From positions 52,153 through 116,152 of the forward strand of contig CANMSB010000013.1 in NCBI GenBank assembly GCA_947500445.1: a stretch of 64,000 bases of DNA. The letters are read 5' to 3'. Source of the stretch: an uncultured Flavobacteriaceae bacterium (GTDB lineage: Bacteria > Bacteroidota > Bacteroidia > Flavobacteriales > Flavobacteriaceae). Within the stretch, counting starts at the first letter, position 1; every line of letters begins with the position of its first letter. Shown one piece after another: positions 8,685 through 19,012 of this stretch. Below the pieces are notes generated by a model that was given only the letters and a program-made list of their open reading frames with translations, was not told where the DNA came from and searched no databases. Position numbers and translations under genes: made by a program.

Positions 8685-11171
8685 ATGTTTGTACTCAAAA
8701 GAGACGGAAGAAAGGAACAGGTCATGTTCGACAAAATTACGGCCCGCGTAAGAAAGCTTTGTTATGGCCTCAACGGACTAGTAGATCCTTTAAAAGTGGC
8801 CATGAGGGTCATCGAAGGCCTCTACGATGGGGTGACCACCTCGGAACTGGATAACCTTGCCGCCGAAATTGCCGCTACAATGACCACCACGCATCCGGAT
8901 TATGCCAAATTGGCCGCACGCATATCCGTATCGAACCTACACAAAAACACCAAAAAATCGTTTTCCGAAACGATGAAGGACCTTTACGAGTACGTGAACC
9001 CGAGAACCGGTAAAAAAGCACCGCTTTTGTCCGACGAAGTGTTTGCCGTAATTTCCGAAAACGCTGAGCGTTTGGATTCTACCATTATCTACAACCGTGA
9101 TTTCGGATACGATTACTTTGGTTTCAAAACCCTCGAACGTTCCTATCTGTTGAAGTTGAACGGTAACATTGCCGAGCGACCACAGCACATGCTCATGCGG
9201 GTATCCGTAGGCATCCACCTTAACGATCTGGACGCCGCCATAGAAACCTATGAGCTGATGTCGAAAAAGTACTTTACCCACGCCACCCCGACACTTTTCA
9301 ATTCCGGTACGCCAAAACCACAAATGTCGTCCTGTTTCCTCTTGGCGATGAAAGACGATAGTATCGACGGCATATACGACACCTTAAAAAACACGGCCAA
9401 AATTTCCCAATCTGCGGGAGGTATCGGTCTATCCATACACAACATTCGCGCAACCGGCTCCTACATCGGTGGCACCAATGGCACCTCTAACGGGGTAGTT
9501 CCCATGCTACGGGTATTCAACGATACCGCCCGCTACGTAGACCAAGGTGGTGGAAAAAGAAAAGGAAGTTTCGCAATTTACATGGAACCATGGCATGCGG
9601 ACATCTATGAGTTTTTAGATCTAAAAAAGAACCACGGTAAAGAGGAAATGCGTGCGCGCGACCTGTTCTATGCCATGTGGATTCCAGACCTGTTCATGAA
9701 ACGCGTAGAGGCCAATGAGAGTTGGACCCTAATGTGCCCCAACGAATGCCCAGACCTGTTCAATAACCATAGTGATGCCTTCGAAAGCCTTTACGCCAAA
9801 TATGAAGCGGAAGGAAAAGGCCGTAAAACGGTAAAAGCACGGGAACTATGGGAAAAAATATTGGAAAGTCAGATCGAGACCGGAACACCATACATGCTCT
9901 ACAAGGATGCTGCAAACCGCAAGAGCAACCAAAAAAACTTGGGTACCATACGTTCTTCCAACCTGTGTACCGAAATTATGGAGTATACCTCTCCCGACGA
10001 AATTGCGGTATGCAACCTGGCTTCTATCGCCTTACCGATGTTCGTTAAAAACGGGGAGTTCAATCACAAAGAACTGTTCAAGGTGACCAAAAGGGTCACC
10101 AAAAACCTGAACAAGGTAATCGACCGCAATTATTACCCGGTAAAGGAAGCTGAAAACTCCAACATGCGCCACCGTCCCATTGGGCTCGGTGTCCAAGGTT
10201 TGGCGGACACCTTTATCCTGTTGCGTTTGCCATTTACCAGCGACGATGCCAAAAAGTTGAACCAAGAAATTTTTGAGACGCTATATTTTGCAGCGGTAAC
10301 CGCTTCCATGGAACTTGCACAGGAAGAAGGAACCTATTCTTCTTACGAAGGTTCCCCGATTTCACAAGGTGAGTTTCAGCACAACCTATGGAACATAAAA
10401 GATGAAGAACTTTCCGGAAGATGGGATTGGGGCAAACTAAGAAAAGAAGTGCAAAAGAACGGTGTTCGCAACTCCTTGTTGGTAGCACCGATGCCAACCG
10501 CTTCCACCTCACAGATATTGGGGAACAACGAATGTTTTGAACCCTATACGTCCAATATTTACACCCGACGGGTACTTTCCGGTGAGTTTATCGTAGTAAA
10601 CAAGCACCTTTTGGAAGATTTGGTATCCTTAGGCCTTTGGAACGAAAACATGAAGCAAGAGTTGATGCGTGCCAATGGCTCCATTCAACATATTGAAACC
10701 ATACCACAGGAAATCCGTGACCTTTATAAAACGGTTTGGGAATTGAGCATGAAGGACATCATCGACATGTCGCGCCATAGAGGTTATTTTATCGACCAAA
10801 GCCAGTCGCTCAACTTGTTTATGGAAAACGCCAACTACGCAAAGTTGACCTCCATGCACTTTTACGCCTGGAAGAGCGGCCTGAAAACCGGAATGTACTA
10901 TCTGCGTACAAAAGCTGCCGTAGATGCCATTAAATTTACTTTGGACAACACCAAGAAGAAGGAAATGCCTATCAGCATAGCTGCAGAGGCCGAAGTGGCC
11001 GCGGCAACTCCCGCAGCGACAGAAGCTCAGGCAATGCAGGTAGAAACAACACCGGTATCACCACAGACCGAACTGGACATACAGCCGATGACTCCCGAAG
11101 AAATGAAGGAAATGATCGCCAAGGCAAAAGAAGGACAGGCCGATGACGACTGTCTGATGTGTGGTTCCTAA
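8685..11171 (+). CDS. nrdA: Class I ribonucleotide reductase large subunit
   Basis: The 828-residue R1 protein reduces ribonucleoside diphosphates in the cytoplasm. An ATP-cone allosteric domain occupies about residues 1-90 ([17 protein letters not shown]). The barrel carries the substrate-site cysteines and loops ([48 protein letters not shown]) and [12 protein letters not shown]. The redox-active C-terminal pair is in DDDCLMCGS. An Ala/Pro/Thr-rich linker of about 50 residues precedes this tail and looks like a flexible arm. A strong terminator follows 25 bases after the stop. It is the second gene of an nrdB-nrdA operon. Confidence 0.97.
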   Translation: MFVLKRDGRKEQVMFDKITARVRKLCYGLNGLVDPLKVAMRVIEGLYDGVTTSELDNLAAEIAATMTTTHPDYAKLAARISVSNLHKNTKKSFSETMKDLYEYVNPRTGKKAPLLSDEVFAVISENAERLDSTIIYNRDFGYDYFGFKTLERSYLLKLNGNIAERPQHMLMRVSVGIHLNDLDAAIETYELMSKKYFTHATPTLFNSGTPKPQMSSCFLLAMKDDSIDGIYDTLKNTAKISQSAGGIGLSIHNIRATGSYIGGTNGTSNGVVPMLRVFNDTARYVDQGGGKRKGSFAIYMEPWHADIYEFLDLKKNHGKEEMRARDLFYAMWIPDLFMKRVEANESWTLMCPNECPDLFNNHSDAFESLYAKYEAEGKGRKTVKARELWEKILESQIETGTPYMLYKDAANRKSNQKNLGTIRSSNLCTEIMEYTSPDEIAVCNLASIALPMFVKNGEFNHKELFKVTKRVTKNLNKVIDRNYYPVKEAENSNMRHRPIGLGVQGLADTFILLRLPFTSDDAKKLNQEIFETLYFAAVTASMELAQEEGTYSSYEGSPISQGEFQHNLWNIKDEELSGRWDWGKLRKEVQKNGVRNSLLVAPMPTASTSQILGNNECFEPYTSNIYTRRVLSGEFIVVNKHLLEDLVSLGLWNENMKQELMRANGSIQHIETIPQEIRDLYKTVWELSMKDIIDMSRHRGYFIDQSQSLNLFMENANYAKLTSMHFYAWKSGLKTGMYYLRTKAAVDAIKFTLDNTKKKEMPISIAAEAEVAAATPAATEAQAMQVETTPVSPQTELDIQPMTPEEMKEMIAKAKEGQADDDCLMCGS

Positions 11172-11196
11172 CACACCGGTAAACCGGATCAAACAG

Positions 11197-11233
11197 AAAA
11201 GAGCGCTATTTTGTAATGAAATAGCGCTCTTTT
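11197..11233 (+). terminator. Intrinsic terminator after nrdA
   Basis: A perfect 15-bp stem (AAAAGAGCGCTATTT and its complement) with a 7-base loop runs into a T tract. Confidence 0.9.
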
Positions 11234-11387
11234 TTTGATATACGACCGATTTGCTATGGTTCGATAAAGCCGAACACCGCTATAGATTTCATTCGAAAAA
11301 ACCAATCGGTAACGAATAAAAAAATAAAAGGTGTTTTTTGATAAGGCCCAAAAAGAACAGGACCCAAATTTTTAAAAAAAGAAAGTA

Positions 11388-11572
11388 ATACCATTTTAAC
11401 TTTGAAATGGTATGTATAGAAATTGAATTATTTTTTAGGTATTCAAGGCGAAAAACCTAAGCATAGCCGTAGCTACGGTTAGATTCCCAATCAAGCTGGG
11501 GACAGGCTTTCTAACGAAGAATAACTGAAAAAGAAACCATTTATTAATGCTATTTCAACGTTAAAATGGTAT
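11388..11572 (+). repeat. Rep1 dispersed repeat, 185-bp copy (C)
   Basis: The element starts with ATACCATTT and ends with AAATGGTAT. Its left 26 bases already form a complete palindromic mini-unit. The core contains AAGCATAGCCGTAGCTACGG, shared with the other long copies, and a long imperfect hairpin whose arms are TTTTTTAGGTATTC and GAATAACTGAAAAA. Confidence 0.75.
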
Positions 11573-11579
11573 AACGCCC

Positions 11580-11663
11580 TTATTTGTTCAAATAAGGTTT
11601 TAACGCAATCGCAAAAGCATACGCTGCGATATAAATAATCAAAATCGTGAGATGTTTGTCCAT
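11580..11663 (-). CDS. Candidate 27-residue single-helix membrane peptide
   Basis: An ATG-initiated ORF encodes one hydrophobic helix (about residues 5-22, containing LTILIIYIAAYAFAIAL). A GGGG-containing purine stretch lies a few bases upstream of the ATG. Another short membrane ORF lies upstream on the same strand. I do not recognise a family. Confidence 0.35.
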   Translation of the reverse strand: MDKHLTILIIYIAAYAFAIALKPYLNK

Positions 11664-11856
11664 TTTGCCCCTTTTGTAAAGAAAACTTTAAGTAGATACG
11701 TAATAAACGTAAAAAAAGATTACCAAACCCGTGTTTGTTCTAACGCAGTATTTTTAAAATACGTATACCGATGTCCAGAAAAGAATGTTGACGTCCACCG
11801 CGGTCCTCAATTTGTTCCGCTACTGTCCGAATACCTTAGCAATCCGTTCATGAACC
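11664..11856. other. Spacer between two small membrane ORFs
   Basis: Nothing recognisable is seen in this AT-rich stretch. Confidence 0.4.
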
Positions 11857-11964
11857 CTAAAGCTCGCTAAAATCGACTTGCTTCTTTTTATAGGAACGGT
11901 ACACCAGCTTGGAAAGCACCACTAAGGACAAATAACCGATAAGGAGAATAATATAAGCTTGCAT
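11857..11964 (-). CDS. Candidate 35-residue membrane peptide
   Basis: The ORF encodes a hydrophobic N-terminal helix (AYIILLIGYLSLVVLSKLVY) followed by a basic then polar tail (RSYKKKQVDFSEL), a plausible single-pass topology with a cytoplasmic C-terminus. It is unrecognised and could also be the decayed start of a transporter gene. Confidence 0.38.
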   Translation of the reverse strand: MQAYIILLIGYLSLVVLSKLVYRSYKKKQVDFSEL

Positions 11965-12902
11965 ATCTTAAAAACGGGCAGATAGTGTCCTATCGTGTGG
12001 GCCGAGTGTGCATTGCATCGAAAAGTGTCAAAAAAATCGATGAACTGTCCCACAAAACTCCTAAAATCCGATAAAAAGCGCTTTTCTCCGCTAAAACGCA
12101 TTTTACAAAAGCGGCTTTTTCTTATCTTGAAAGCGTCTTGATACCATTTCGACGCAGCCATCGGGGTATGAAACCCAATGGTAGGAATCAAAAGGCATGA
12201 ACTTTCACAAAAAGAGATAGACGCTTCCATAGCCCGTTTGAACACCCCGGAAATTCCAAATTAATTTCAAGGAAATAGTCCCGCTGTCCTACTGGACGGC
12301 ACGGATAATGTGCTATAAAACCCATAAAAACACACTTTTTTTGCTCAAAACGTGCATTTCATCGATTATTTAAGGTTTTAAACGTCTAATTAGACTCGTT
12401 CTAACGTACATAATCCGCAAGTGCGTAAGCAATTGCAATTGACCACCTTTTTGGCCCCAAGCCTACACCAACTTGATACTTGTTTTATACGATATAAAAT
12501 GATTATCATGTACAAAAACCGGTTGCCCCGTAAACGACCTACTTTGCTATTTTTAATGCTTCCTTCCCCATAGGAAGCATTGGTCATTTCAAAAGGTTCT
12601 AAAAGCCGCTTCTGACGACAAAAGACCGTATGGAACCTATTTGAAACCCAATGGGCCATGCATCACCAGCTGTCAAGATGACAACGAACACTTCGCATTG
12701 GTATGTCAACCCCACTTTTTCTGTTTTGTTGAACGACTTTAAGTAAACATTGGTGTCGTTGGGCCGGTAATGAAAACTTTCGTACAACGGTTTATCGGTT
12801 CCATTATTCATCAAAAACAAACAGTACACCCGAAAATGCGTGGCATCCACTGCAGTAGGTGAATTTAATTCCTCATTCCATAAATACCCTAAATTATCGA
12901 CT
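11965..12902. other. Gene-free region upstream of the T9SS protein
   Basis: Open frames on either strand are short and low in protein-like character. No RNA gene, terminator or complete repeat is recognised. The frame antisense to the start of the next gene is a shadow. Confidence 0.5.
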
Positions 12903-15383
12903 ATGAAACTATTTTTAAGCGCTTTGATTTTTTTAACCACACTGCCCTTCTGGCTCCTTACCCACACTTCAGGCCCTTCAGAGGCTTTTAAAACCAGCGA
13001 AAAACAACCCTTACTGTACGATTCGGTGGTAGGTTCCAACACCGTTCGTATTATGAAAATTCAGGCCAATATGGTGGTCGATACTGCCGACGAGTTATTG
13101 GAACTCGTAGACCGTGCCAAAGCAAAAGGCGCGAACACCGTACTTTACGGAGATTCAAAGCTCAACCGTTTTGGTTTGGGAGCTTCCTTGGGAGATCGCT
13201 GGAACGCTGAAACCCAGAAATTCATAACAGGGGTCAAACAGCGCGATATGGACCTGCTGATGATGACCATAACCATGGGGTTTTGTTCTTCCGTTATTTC
13301 GGACGAAGTCCAATTGACCACGGGTTACCCCATAAAAGACCAGCCCTTAAAACGGGTGGGGAACGAACTTCGCCCGGTCAGTACCGCTGCCATTCCCAAT
13401 GGGGGCTTTGAAAGGTTTTCGGGAAATGAGCCCGAAGGGTGGTCGTTTCAAGATGCTCCCGGTAGCCGTACGTTTATAGACCGTTCCGTAAAACGGTCGG
13501 GAAATGCCTCGTTCCGTGCCGAAGCGAAAGGCGGTAACATGTCACGAATAATTACCGCTTTTGATGTAAAACCCTTTCATCAGTACACACTGCGTTTTTG
13601 GGTAAAGACCCAAAACTTGAGTGCCCAAAACCTTTTGGCGGTCGTTCGCGATGAAAACAACAAAGACCGGAACCTGACCAATCTTCGATTATCCCTTCCC
13701 AATGATGATGGCTCTCGTAACTATTTTAACAGACCCGATAATTTGACCATCGACTGGACCGAAATGCGGATCGCTTTTAACAGCCTAAATGCCACTCAAG
13801 TAAACTTGGGGCTTTCGGTGTTTGGAGGCACAAACGGCAGCATCTGGTGGGACGATGTGCAAGTATTGGATACCCCGGCGCTCAACTGGATCAATAGGGA
13901 CGACCTCCCCGTATCGATCAAAAGGGAAAATGGGAGCAATCTTTCCTTTGGGAAAGACGTAATGTTGCCCGAGGACCCCAAACTTGGCGTTTCGGGCTTT
14001 AAGGGAAAATATGACACCCAACACCGGGGGCCGAAAATTGTATTGGGCCAAAACAGCGGCATTGCCGAAAACGAAACCATTACCATTAGCGGTTACCACG
14101 CATTGCCCACCGCCAACGGTCAGGTTTCCTGCTCTTGGAACCACCCGGAAATCTACGCACGCATGAAACAGATCCATCAAACTTTGGAAAACACGTACCG
14201 CCCGGATGGTTACTTGGTAAACTATTCCGAAATACGCACCGGTGGTTGGGAACCGCTCGATACCGAGGTAGGCACTTCGGGAAAGGCCCTGGCAAAAAGT
14301 ATCGGCAGGGTGTTCAAGGACCTAGGGGAGGTAGCGCCCAATGCCCGACGGTTTTTCTGGAACGATATGGTGGACCCCAACCATAATGCCAAGGCCAATT
14401 ACTATCAGGTAAACAATACCCTTTCGGAATCGTGGACCACTTTGGACCCCGATAAAACGGTCATCGCTACTTGGTGGGAAGGCGAAAAAATCACTAAAAA
14501 TGGACCAAATTCCTTAAAATTCTTCTCCGACAATGGATTTGAGCAGGTAATAGGGGCATTTTATGATGCCGATGTCGGTACCAATTTTTCCAGATGGCAG
14601 ACCGCAGCTACCGGTATTTCCGGTATTATCGGAAATATGTACGCCACTTGGAGAAAGGACTATTCCAAAATAGAAGCTTTTGGGGATTTTTGGTGGACCG
14701 AGCGCGGTAGTACGACCGAAGACGGAGCCGAAATCGATTCCCTTTCGGTGGCGACCAAAATTACGAACGTAGTCCCTGGAGAAACTTACAACATATCGGT
14801 AGCGTACGAAGCAGCCCGGGAACGGGATATCGTTATCCTTTTTCAACAGAACAGAGCGCCTTGGACCAATTATGGCTACGTTCGCAAAGCGGTAACAAAA
14901 GGTAGTGGTGAGGTTACCCTATCATTACAGGTGGCGGAAGAAATCCCTATCGAAAACAATGGGTACAAGTGGACCGTTTTTATTGCCCCAAAGGGAAAAG
15001 GTTGGAACGACCTGCTCTTTGTTGAGCGCATAGATCCCGTAAGCTCCACGGAGCCACAGCAAGCCTCATCGGAAACAAACGATACGGCTGCATCGCAATC
15101 AGATGCAATAGACCCTATTGAAATCGCGGAAGAACCTTCCGTAGCTGAAATTGCGGTATATCCCAACCCCATAAAAACGCAAGAAACGACCCTAAGGTTT
15201 CCCGATATACAAAACAATATCTCCGCACGTATCTATGATATGAACGGGAAATTGATGGCCACGCAACAGACCAAAGAAGTAAAGGAAATGAAATTGACTA
15301 CCGGCATACTCCCCACTGGGACCTATCTTTTACAGATTTCCCATGATTCCGGAACCTCGACCAAAAGAATTTTGGTCGATTGA
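12903..15383 (+). CDS. T9SS-secreted CBM-containing TIM-barrel protein
   Basis: The 826-residue protein has a signal peptide (MKLFLSALIFLTTLPFWLL). A putative TIM-barrel half follows (about residues 35-140, ELVDRAKAKGANTVLYGDSK), then a jelly-roll carbohydrate-binding module (about 165-325, PNGGFERFSG...WWDDVQVLD). A second barrel half follows with YLVNYSEIRTGGWEP and ARRFFWNDMVDPNH, resembling GH20-like catalytic barrels. The end is a T9SS type A sorting domain (about 755-826, VYPNPIKTQETTL...GTYLLQISH). Established family knowledge says such domains direct secretion through the outer membrane. The substrate is unknown, but the neighbouring sugar genes suggest an external glycan. The ATG chosen is followed directly by the signal peptide, and an earlier in-frame ATG adds 21 unrelated residues. 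Confidence 0.8.
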   Translation: MKLFLSALIFLTTLPFWLLTHTSGPSEAFKTSEKQPLLYDSVVGSNTVRIMKIQANMVVDTADELLELVDRAKAKGANTVLYGDSKLNRFGLGASLGDRWNAETQKFITGVKQRDMDLLMMTITMGFCSSVISDEVQLTTGYPIKDQPLKRVGNELRPVSTAAIPNGGFERFSGNEPEGWSFQDAPGSRTFIDRSVKRSGNASFRAEAKGGNMSRIITAFDVKPFHQYTLRFWVKTQNLSAQNLLAVVRDENNKDRNLTNLRLSLPNDDGSRNYFNRPDNLTIDWTEMRIAFNSLNATQVNLGLSVFGGTNGSIWWDDVQVLDTPALNWINRDDLPVSIKRENGSNLSFGKDVMLPEDPKLGVSGFKGKYDTQHRGPKIVLGQNSGIAENETITISGYHALPTANGQVSCSWNHPEIYARMKQIHQTLENTYRPDGYLVNYSEIRTGGWEPLDTEVGTSGKALAKSIGRVFKDLGEVAPNARRFFWNDMVDPNHNAKANYYQVNNTLSESWTTLDPDKTVIATWWEGEKITKNGPNSLKFFSDNGFEQVIGAFYDADVGTNFSRWQTAATGISGIIGNMYATWRKDYSKIEAFGDFWWTERGSTTEDGAEIDSLSVATKITNVVPGETYNISVAYEAARERDIVILFQQNRAPWTNYGYVRKAVTKGSGEVTLSLQVAEEIPIENNGYKWTVFIAPKGKGWNDLLFVERIDPVSSTEPQQASSETNDTAASQSDAIDPIEIAEEPSVAEIAVYPNPIKTQETTLRFPDIQNNISARIYDMNGKLMATQQTKEVKEMKLTTGILPTGTYLLQISHDSGTSTKRILVD

Positions 15384-15498
15384 AGCAAAGGCTTTACTAA
15401 AAGTAAAACCGAACTATTTGCGCAACTTATGCCATATGGTCCGGTTTTTTTACTGCATTGGAAATACAACAGATGGGGAAAGTACGCGTAACTTATCC

Positions 15499-16410
15499 CT
15501 AAAAGGCATCTACCTTTTTATAGGCCTCGATAACCGCTTTTTCACCCTCTCTGTCCGGCCTTGAGTTGCCATGTTCCATACCAAGAATACCATTGAACCC
15601 CTTGGAGTGAATATATTTGAACACGTTGCTATAATTGATTTCCCCCGTAGTAGGCTCTTTTCTGCCGGGATTGTCCCCAATTTGGATATAGGCAATTTCA
15701 TCCCAACAGGCGTCAATATTCGCAATTAGGTTTCCCTCTTGGATTTGCTGATGATAGATATCGAACAAAATTTTACAGGACGGCGAATCGACCGCTTTAC
15801 AAATTTCATATGCCTGCGCGGAACCGGTCAAAAAGAGACCGGGATGGTTTAAAAAGTTGAGTGGTTCCAGTACCATAACCAAGCCATGGGGTTCCAAAAT
15901 GGCCGATGCCTGCTTTAGGGACTCTACCACATGCGCCGTTTGATATCCCATTGCCTGCCGTAGGTCCAAATGTCCCGGAACTACCGTCATCCACTTGGCG
16001 TTTACCCTTTTGGCCACAGCTACGGATGCTTTGATGTAGTTTAAAAACTCCGTTCGTTTTTCGGCATCGCCCGAGGCAAGGTTGGGCTTGTCCCAATAAA
16101 TCTCATGTGCCACAAAAACGCCCATTTCAATCCCGCGCTCCTGCATCGTTTTCGCCATTCGTTCCTGCAGGCCTATTTCACGATTGCGCATATTATTATC
16201 CTCAAAGGCTCGAAACCCTTGATCTGCCATAAAGCCGAGCTGGTCAATGGGATCTTCTCCCGCGTGGTGTTTGAACATCCCCAAATGTGGGGCATATTTT
16301 AACCGGTATGTATGCTGTAGTTGCCGCTTTATGGCATATAGGGAAGGGATGCCAAGGGTTACGGCACCACTTCCCAATACGGCGTTCCGGACAAAGTTTC
16401 TTCTTTTCAT
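15499..16410 (-). CDS. Tat-exported hydroxypyruvate isomerase-like TIM-barrel protein
   Basis: The 303-residue protein has a twin-arginine signal (MKRRNFVRNAVLGSG) and then an AP-endonuclease-2/xylose-isomerase-like barrel of the hydroxypyruvate isomerase type. Candidate metal ligands are the acidic and histidine residues in MVLEPLN, ILFDIYHQQ, IQIGDNPGRKEPTTGEI and GMEHGNS. Related proteins isomerise or epimerise small sugars or keto-sugars. It is the last gene of a minus-strand operon: GMC oxidoreductase, subunit 3, this gene, with gaps of 0-9 bases. Export suggests it acts in the periplasm on a product of the oxidoreductase. Confidence 0.85.
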   Translation of the reverse strand: MKRRNFVRNAVLGSGAVTLGIPSLYAIKRQLQHTYRLKYAPHLGMFKHHAGEDPIDQLGFMADQGFRAFEDNNMRNREIGLQERMAKTMQERGIEMGVFVAHEIYWDKPNLASGDAEKRTEFLNYIKASVAVAKRVNAKWMTVVPGHLDLRQAMGYQTAHVVESLKQASAILEPHGLVMVLEPLNFLNHPGLFLTGSAQAYEICKAVDSPSCKILFDIYHQQIQEGNLIANIDACWDEIAYIQIGDNPGRKEPTTGEINYSNVFKYIHSKGFNGILGMEHGNSRPDREGEKAVIEAYKKVDAF

Positions 16411-16419
16411 TTCAACCGG

Positions 16420-17070
16420 CTACAACGACCATGCTTTTCCACCGGTAAGCTCTTGTACATCGCCACATCCGACATATTCCCCTGGAATGGGTAAATACGC
16501 CAATACTTCTTCCCCAACGTATTCCGAGGTTTTGTATCCCCAAATACTCATGTCGCGCACGGTATTGGCAAAAGCGAAGCTGGCAACGGTATCGTCCAAT
16601 AGCACGCTACTGTCCTCTGCTGCCACGCCCTCCTCATATTTCTGAAGGGCCTCAAAATTCGCTTCCCTTTCTTCTTTGGAAATTTTCAGTAGTCCGCCGA
16701 ACACCTTCTCCAATGCTTCCGCGTCAACATCCGCCAAGGTTTCGCTACCACTTTCGGTCAAGGCCTTCTGCATAAACTTTTCGGTGGTCAGCTTTAAAAA
16801 ATCCCGCTTTTTTGGCTCCATTGCCTCTGCCGCAAACCGGTCCAAAAACAAATGCACCTGCATTTCCGATGCCGAGGGAGTATCGGTTTTCGGTAATACG
16901 ATGTCGACCAATTTTAACAACGCGGCACCTTGGTCCTTGGTGAAAAAATCTGGTTCCCAGGTCATTGCCGGTTCGGTCTTACAACCTTGCATTAGGCTGA
17001 TCAATGTTGGGGTAGCAACGGTATATCCCATTGCCATACCCATATTTCGGAGTGCTTTTCTTCTATCCAT
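16420..17070 (-). CDS. Gluconate 2-dehydrogenase subunit 3-like Tat lipoprotein
   Basis: The 216-residue protein has a twin-arginine and lipobox leader (MDRRKALRNMGMAMGY, then LMQGC). The rest matches the gluconate 2-dehydrogenase subunit 3 family (FLKLTTEKFMQKAL, WGYKTSEYVGEEVLAYLPIPG). In bacterial GMC dehydrogenases this small subunit carries the Tat signal and helps export and mature the FAD subunit, which lacks one. Its ATG overlaps the end of the upstream GMC gene by one base, supporting a two-subunit complex. No cytochrome c subunit is encoded nearby. Confidence 0.9.
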   Translation of the reverse strand: MDRRKALRNMGMAMGYTVATPTLISLMQGCKTEPAMTWEPDFFTKDQGAALLKLVDIVLPKTDTPSASEMQVHLFLDRFAAEAMEPKKRDFLKLTTEKFMQKALTESGSETLADVDAEALEKVFGGLLKISKEEREANFEALQKYEEGVAAEDSSVLLDDTVASFAFANTVRDMSIWGYKTSEYVGEEVLAYLPIPGEYVGCGDVQELTGGKAWSL

Positions 17071-18788
17071 TATATATTTCCTTTTTTAAGTTCGCTCACG
17101 GCATGGTTTGCCGCTCTGGCCGTAAAGGCCATATAGGTAAGTGATGGGTTTACGCAGCTCGCGGAGGTCATAAAAGAACCATCGGTAACATAAACGTTGG
17201 GTACATCGTGCAAGGCGTTGTTTCCGTTCAATACGGAAGTCTTTCTATCGCGCCCCATACGTGCGGTACCCATCTCGTGGATACCAAGGCCCAACGCTCC
17301 CGGACTATCAAAGGGCTTTACATCCCTAAGGCCGGCTTTTTTCAACATGTCCACGGCCGATTGCATCATATCCTTACGCATGTTCAACTCATTTTCTCTC
17401 AGCTCTGCATCAAAGGTCACCGTAGGAAGTCCCCATTGGTCCTTTTGGTCATAGTCCAAAGTAAAACGGTTGTCCTGATACGGCAATACCTCTCCAAAAC
17501 CGCCCATTCCAAAGGACCATCCGCCCGGTTTTAGGAGCGCGTCCTTCAGCGCTTTACCATGGGAAAGTTCCGCTATGGTTTCCTGCCAATTCCCTCTTCC
17601 CGCACCACCTTGGTAACCAAAGCCTCGCTTGTAATCGGCACGGTCGGAGCTTCCGCCCAAATTTCGGAAACGCGGAATATAAATACCGTTCGGTTTTCGT
17701 CCTTTGTAATATTTGTCCTCAAATCCATCGAACTTTCCTTCTGCACCGACCTTTAAATGGTGATCCATGATATTTCTCCCCAATTGATCGGAGTCGTTGC
17801 CCATTCCGTTCGGGAAACGGTCGGATTTTGACTGCATCAAAATGGAGGTGGATGCTATTGCCGAAGCACATAAAAACACCACCTTGGCCTTAAACTCAAA
17901 GGTTTCCTTGGTCACCCGGTCGATAACTTTGACACCCGTTGCCTTTTTGGTATCCGCATCGTACATAATTTCGTGTACAATAGAATCGGGGCGTAGCGTC
18001 ATATTTCCGGTAGCCTCCGCGGCCGGCAAGGTGGATGAAAGACTACTGAAATAAGCCCCAAAAGGACATCCCCGTATACAACGGTTCCGATACTGGCAAC
18101 GTACCCTTCCGTCCCCTTCAAATTTTTTATCACTGGTGATATGTGCGACACGACCGGCGGTCACCACCCTACCATCAAAATTTTCGGCCACCTTTTCCCG
18201 AACATGCTGTTCCACACAGTTGAGCTCCATCATGGGCTCGAACTGCCCGTCGGGAAGCTGGGGCAACCCCAGGTTTTCACCGGAAACCCCGATATAGGCC
18301 TCTACTTTATCGTACCAAGGGGCAATATCCTTATACCGTACCGGCCAATCGACCGCCACGCCCTCATTGGCATTCGCGTTAAAATCGATATCGCTCCAAC
18401 GATAACTGTGGCGGCCCCATTGCAGGGAACGTCCCCCGACATGGTATCCCCGCATCCAATCAAAACGTTTTGTTTCATTGTACGGGTGCTCCAGATCGTT
18501 CACGAACCACATGTTATGCTGTGCACGGGTCGTATAACCCGTTCGTGCCTGTTTTAACTGTTTCTGTTTTTCTTCATAAGGAAGCTCGCCGCGAAGCGGA
18601 AAATCCCACTCGTCCTTATCGGCGGTCTCGTAATCTTCCCTGTGCGTGACCATCCTACCCCGTTCCAAGACCAAGGTTTTCAGACCGTTCTCACAGAGTT
18701 CCTTTGCCGCCCATCCACCGCTGATCCCAGTACCGACCACGATCGCATCATACGACTCCTGTTCTTCGTTGTAATAAAATTTACCCAT
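17070..18788 (-). CDS. GMC family FAD-dependent oxidoreductase (copy 1)
   Basis: The 572-residue flavoprotein has an N-terminal Rossmann motif (AIVVGTGISGGWAAKEL). A cysteine motif RCQYRNRCIRGCPFGAYFSS at about residues 235-255 may bind a cluster or form a disulfide. The C-terminal GMC block contains GIHEMGTARMG and CVNPSLTYMAFTARAANHA. Length and motifs fit the membrane-bound gluconate/glucoside dehydrogenase branch. It lacks its own signal peptide and is expected to be exported with the Tat-bearing subunit 3 encoded immediately downstream. A second copy lies at 22949-24652. The substrate is probably a sugar or glycoside, inferred from context. Confidence 0.93.
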   Translation of the reverse strand: MGKFYYNEEQESYDAIVVGTGISGGWAAKELCENGLKTLVLERGRMVTHREDYETADKDEWDFPLRGELPYEEKQKQLKQARTGYTTRAQHNMWFVNDLEHPYNETKRFDWMRGYHVGGRSLQWGRHSYRWSDIDFNANANEGVAVDWPVRYKDIAPWYDKVEAYIGVSGENLGLPQLPDGQFEPMMELNCVEQHVREKVAENFDGRVVTAGRVAHITSDKKFEGDGRVRCQYRNRCIRGCPFGAYFSSLSSTLPAAEATGNMTLRPDSIVHEIMYDADTKKATGVKVIDRVTKETFEFKAKVVFLCASAIASTSILMQSKSDRFPNGMGNDSDQLGRNIMDHHLKVGAEGKFDGFEDKYYKGRKPNGIYIPRFRNLGGSSDRADYKRGFGYQGGAGRGNWQETIAELSHGKALKDALLKPGGWSFGMGGFGEVLPYQDNRFTLDYDQKDQWGLPTVTFDAELRENELNMRKDMMQSAVDMLKKAGLRDVKPFDSPGALGLGIHEMGTARMGRDRKTSVLNGNNALHDVPNVYVTDGSFMTSASCVNPSLTYMAFTARAANHAVSELKKGNI

Positions 18789-18808
18789 GTACCAAATTGT
18801 TTAGTTGC

Positions 18809-18830
18809 TAAATTTATTAATATAAATTTA
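18809..18830. promoter_or_regulatory. Perfect inverted repeat, candidate operator
   Basis: TAAATTTAT, a 4-base spacer, and ATAAATTTA lie 21 bases upstream of the GMC start in the divergent intergenic region. Position suggests a repressor site controlling the GMC operon, possibly also the divergent epimerase gene. Confidence 0.45.
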
Positions 18831-19012
18831 ATTTTCTACATTTAAAGACCGTGGATGTTGCTAAAAACATAGCCTTTGTAGGCTTTTTTCACGCTTTTTC
18901 AGAAAATACAGCCTATATTATTGCCATTCCGGAAATTTCCGGACCGAGATATGCAATAGGGCAGGCCCCTTTAAAAACAACTTGAAAAAAATTCATCTTG
19001 AAACACCTAACA

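Noticed and set aside
12599..13042. 147-residue minus-strand ORF
   Set aside because: It is antisense to the start of the T9SS protein and has no recognisable domain.
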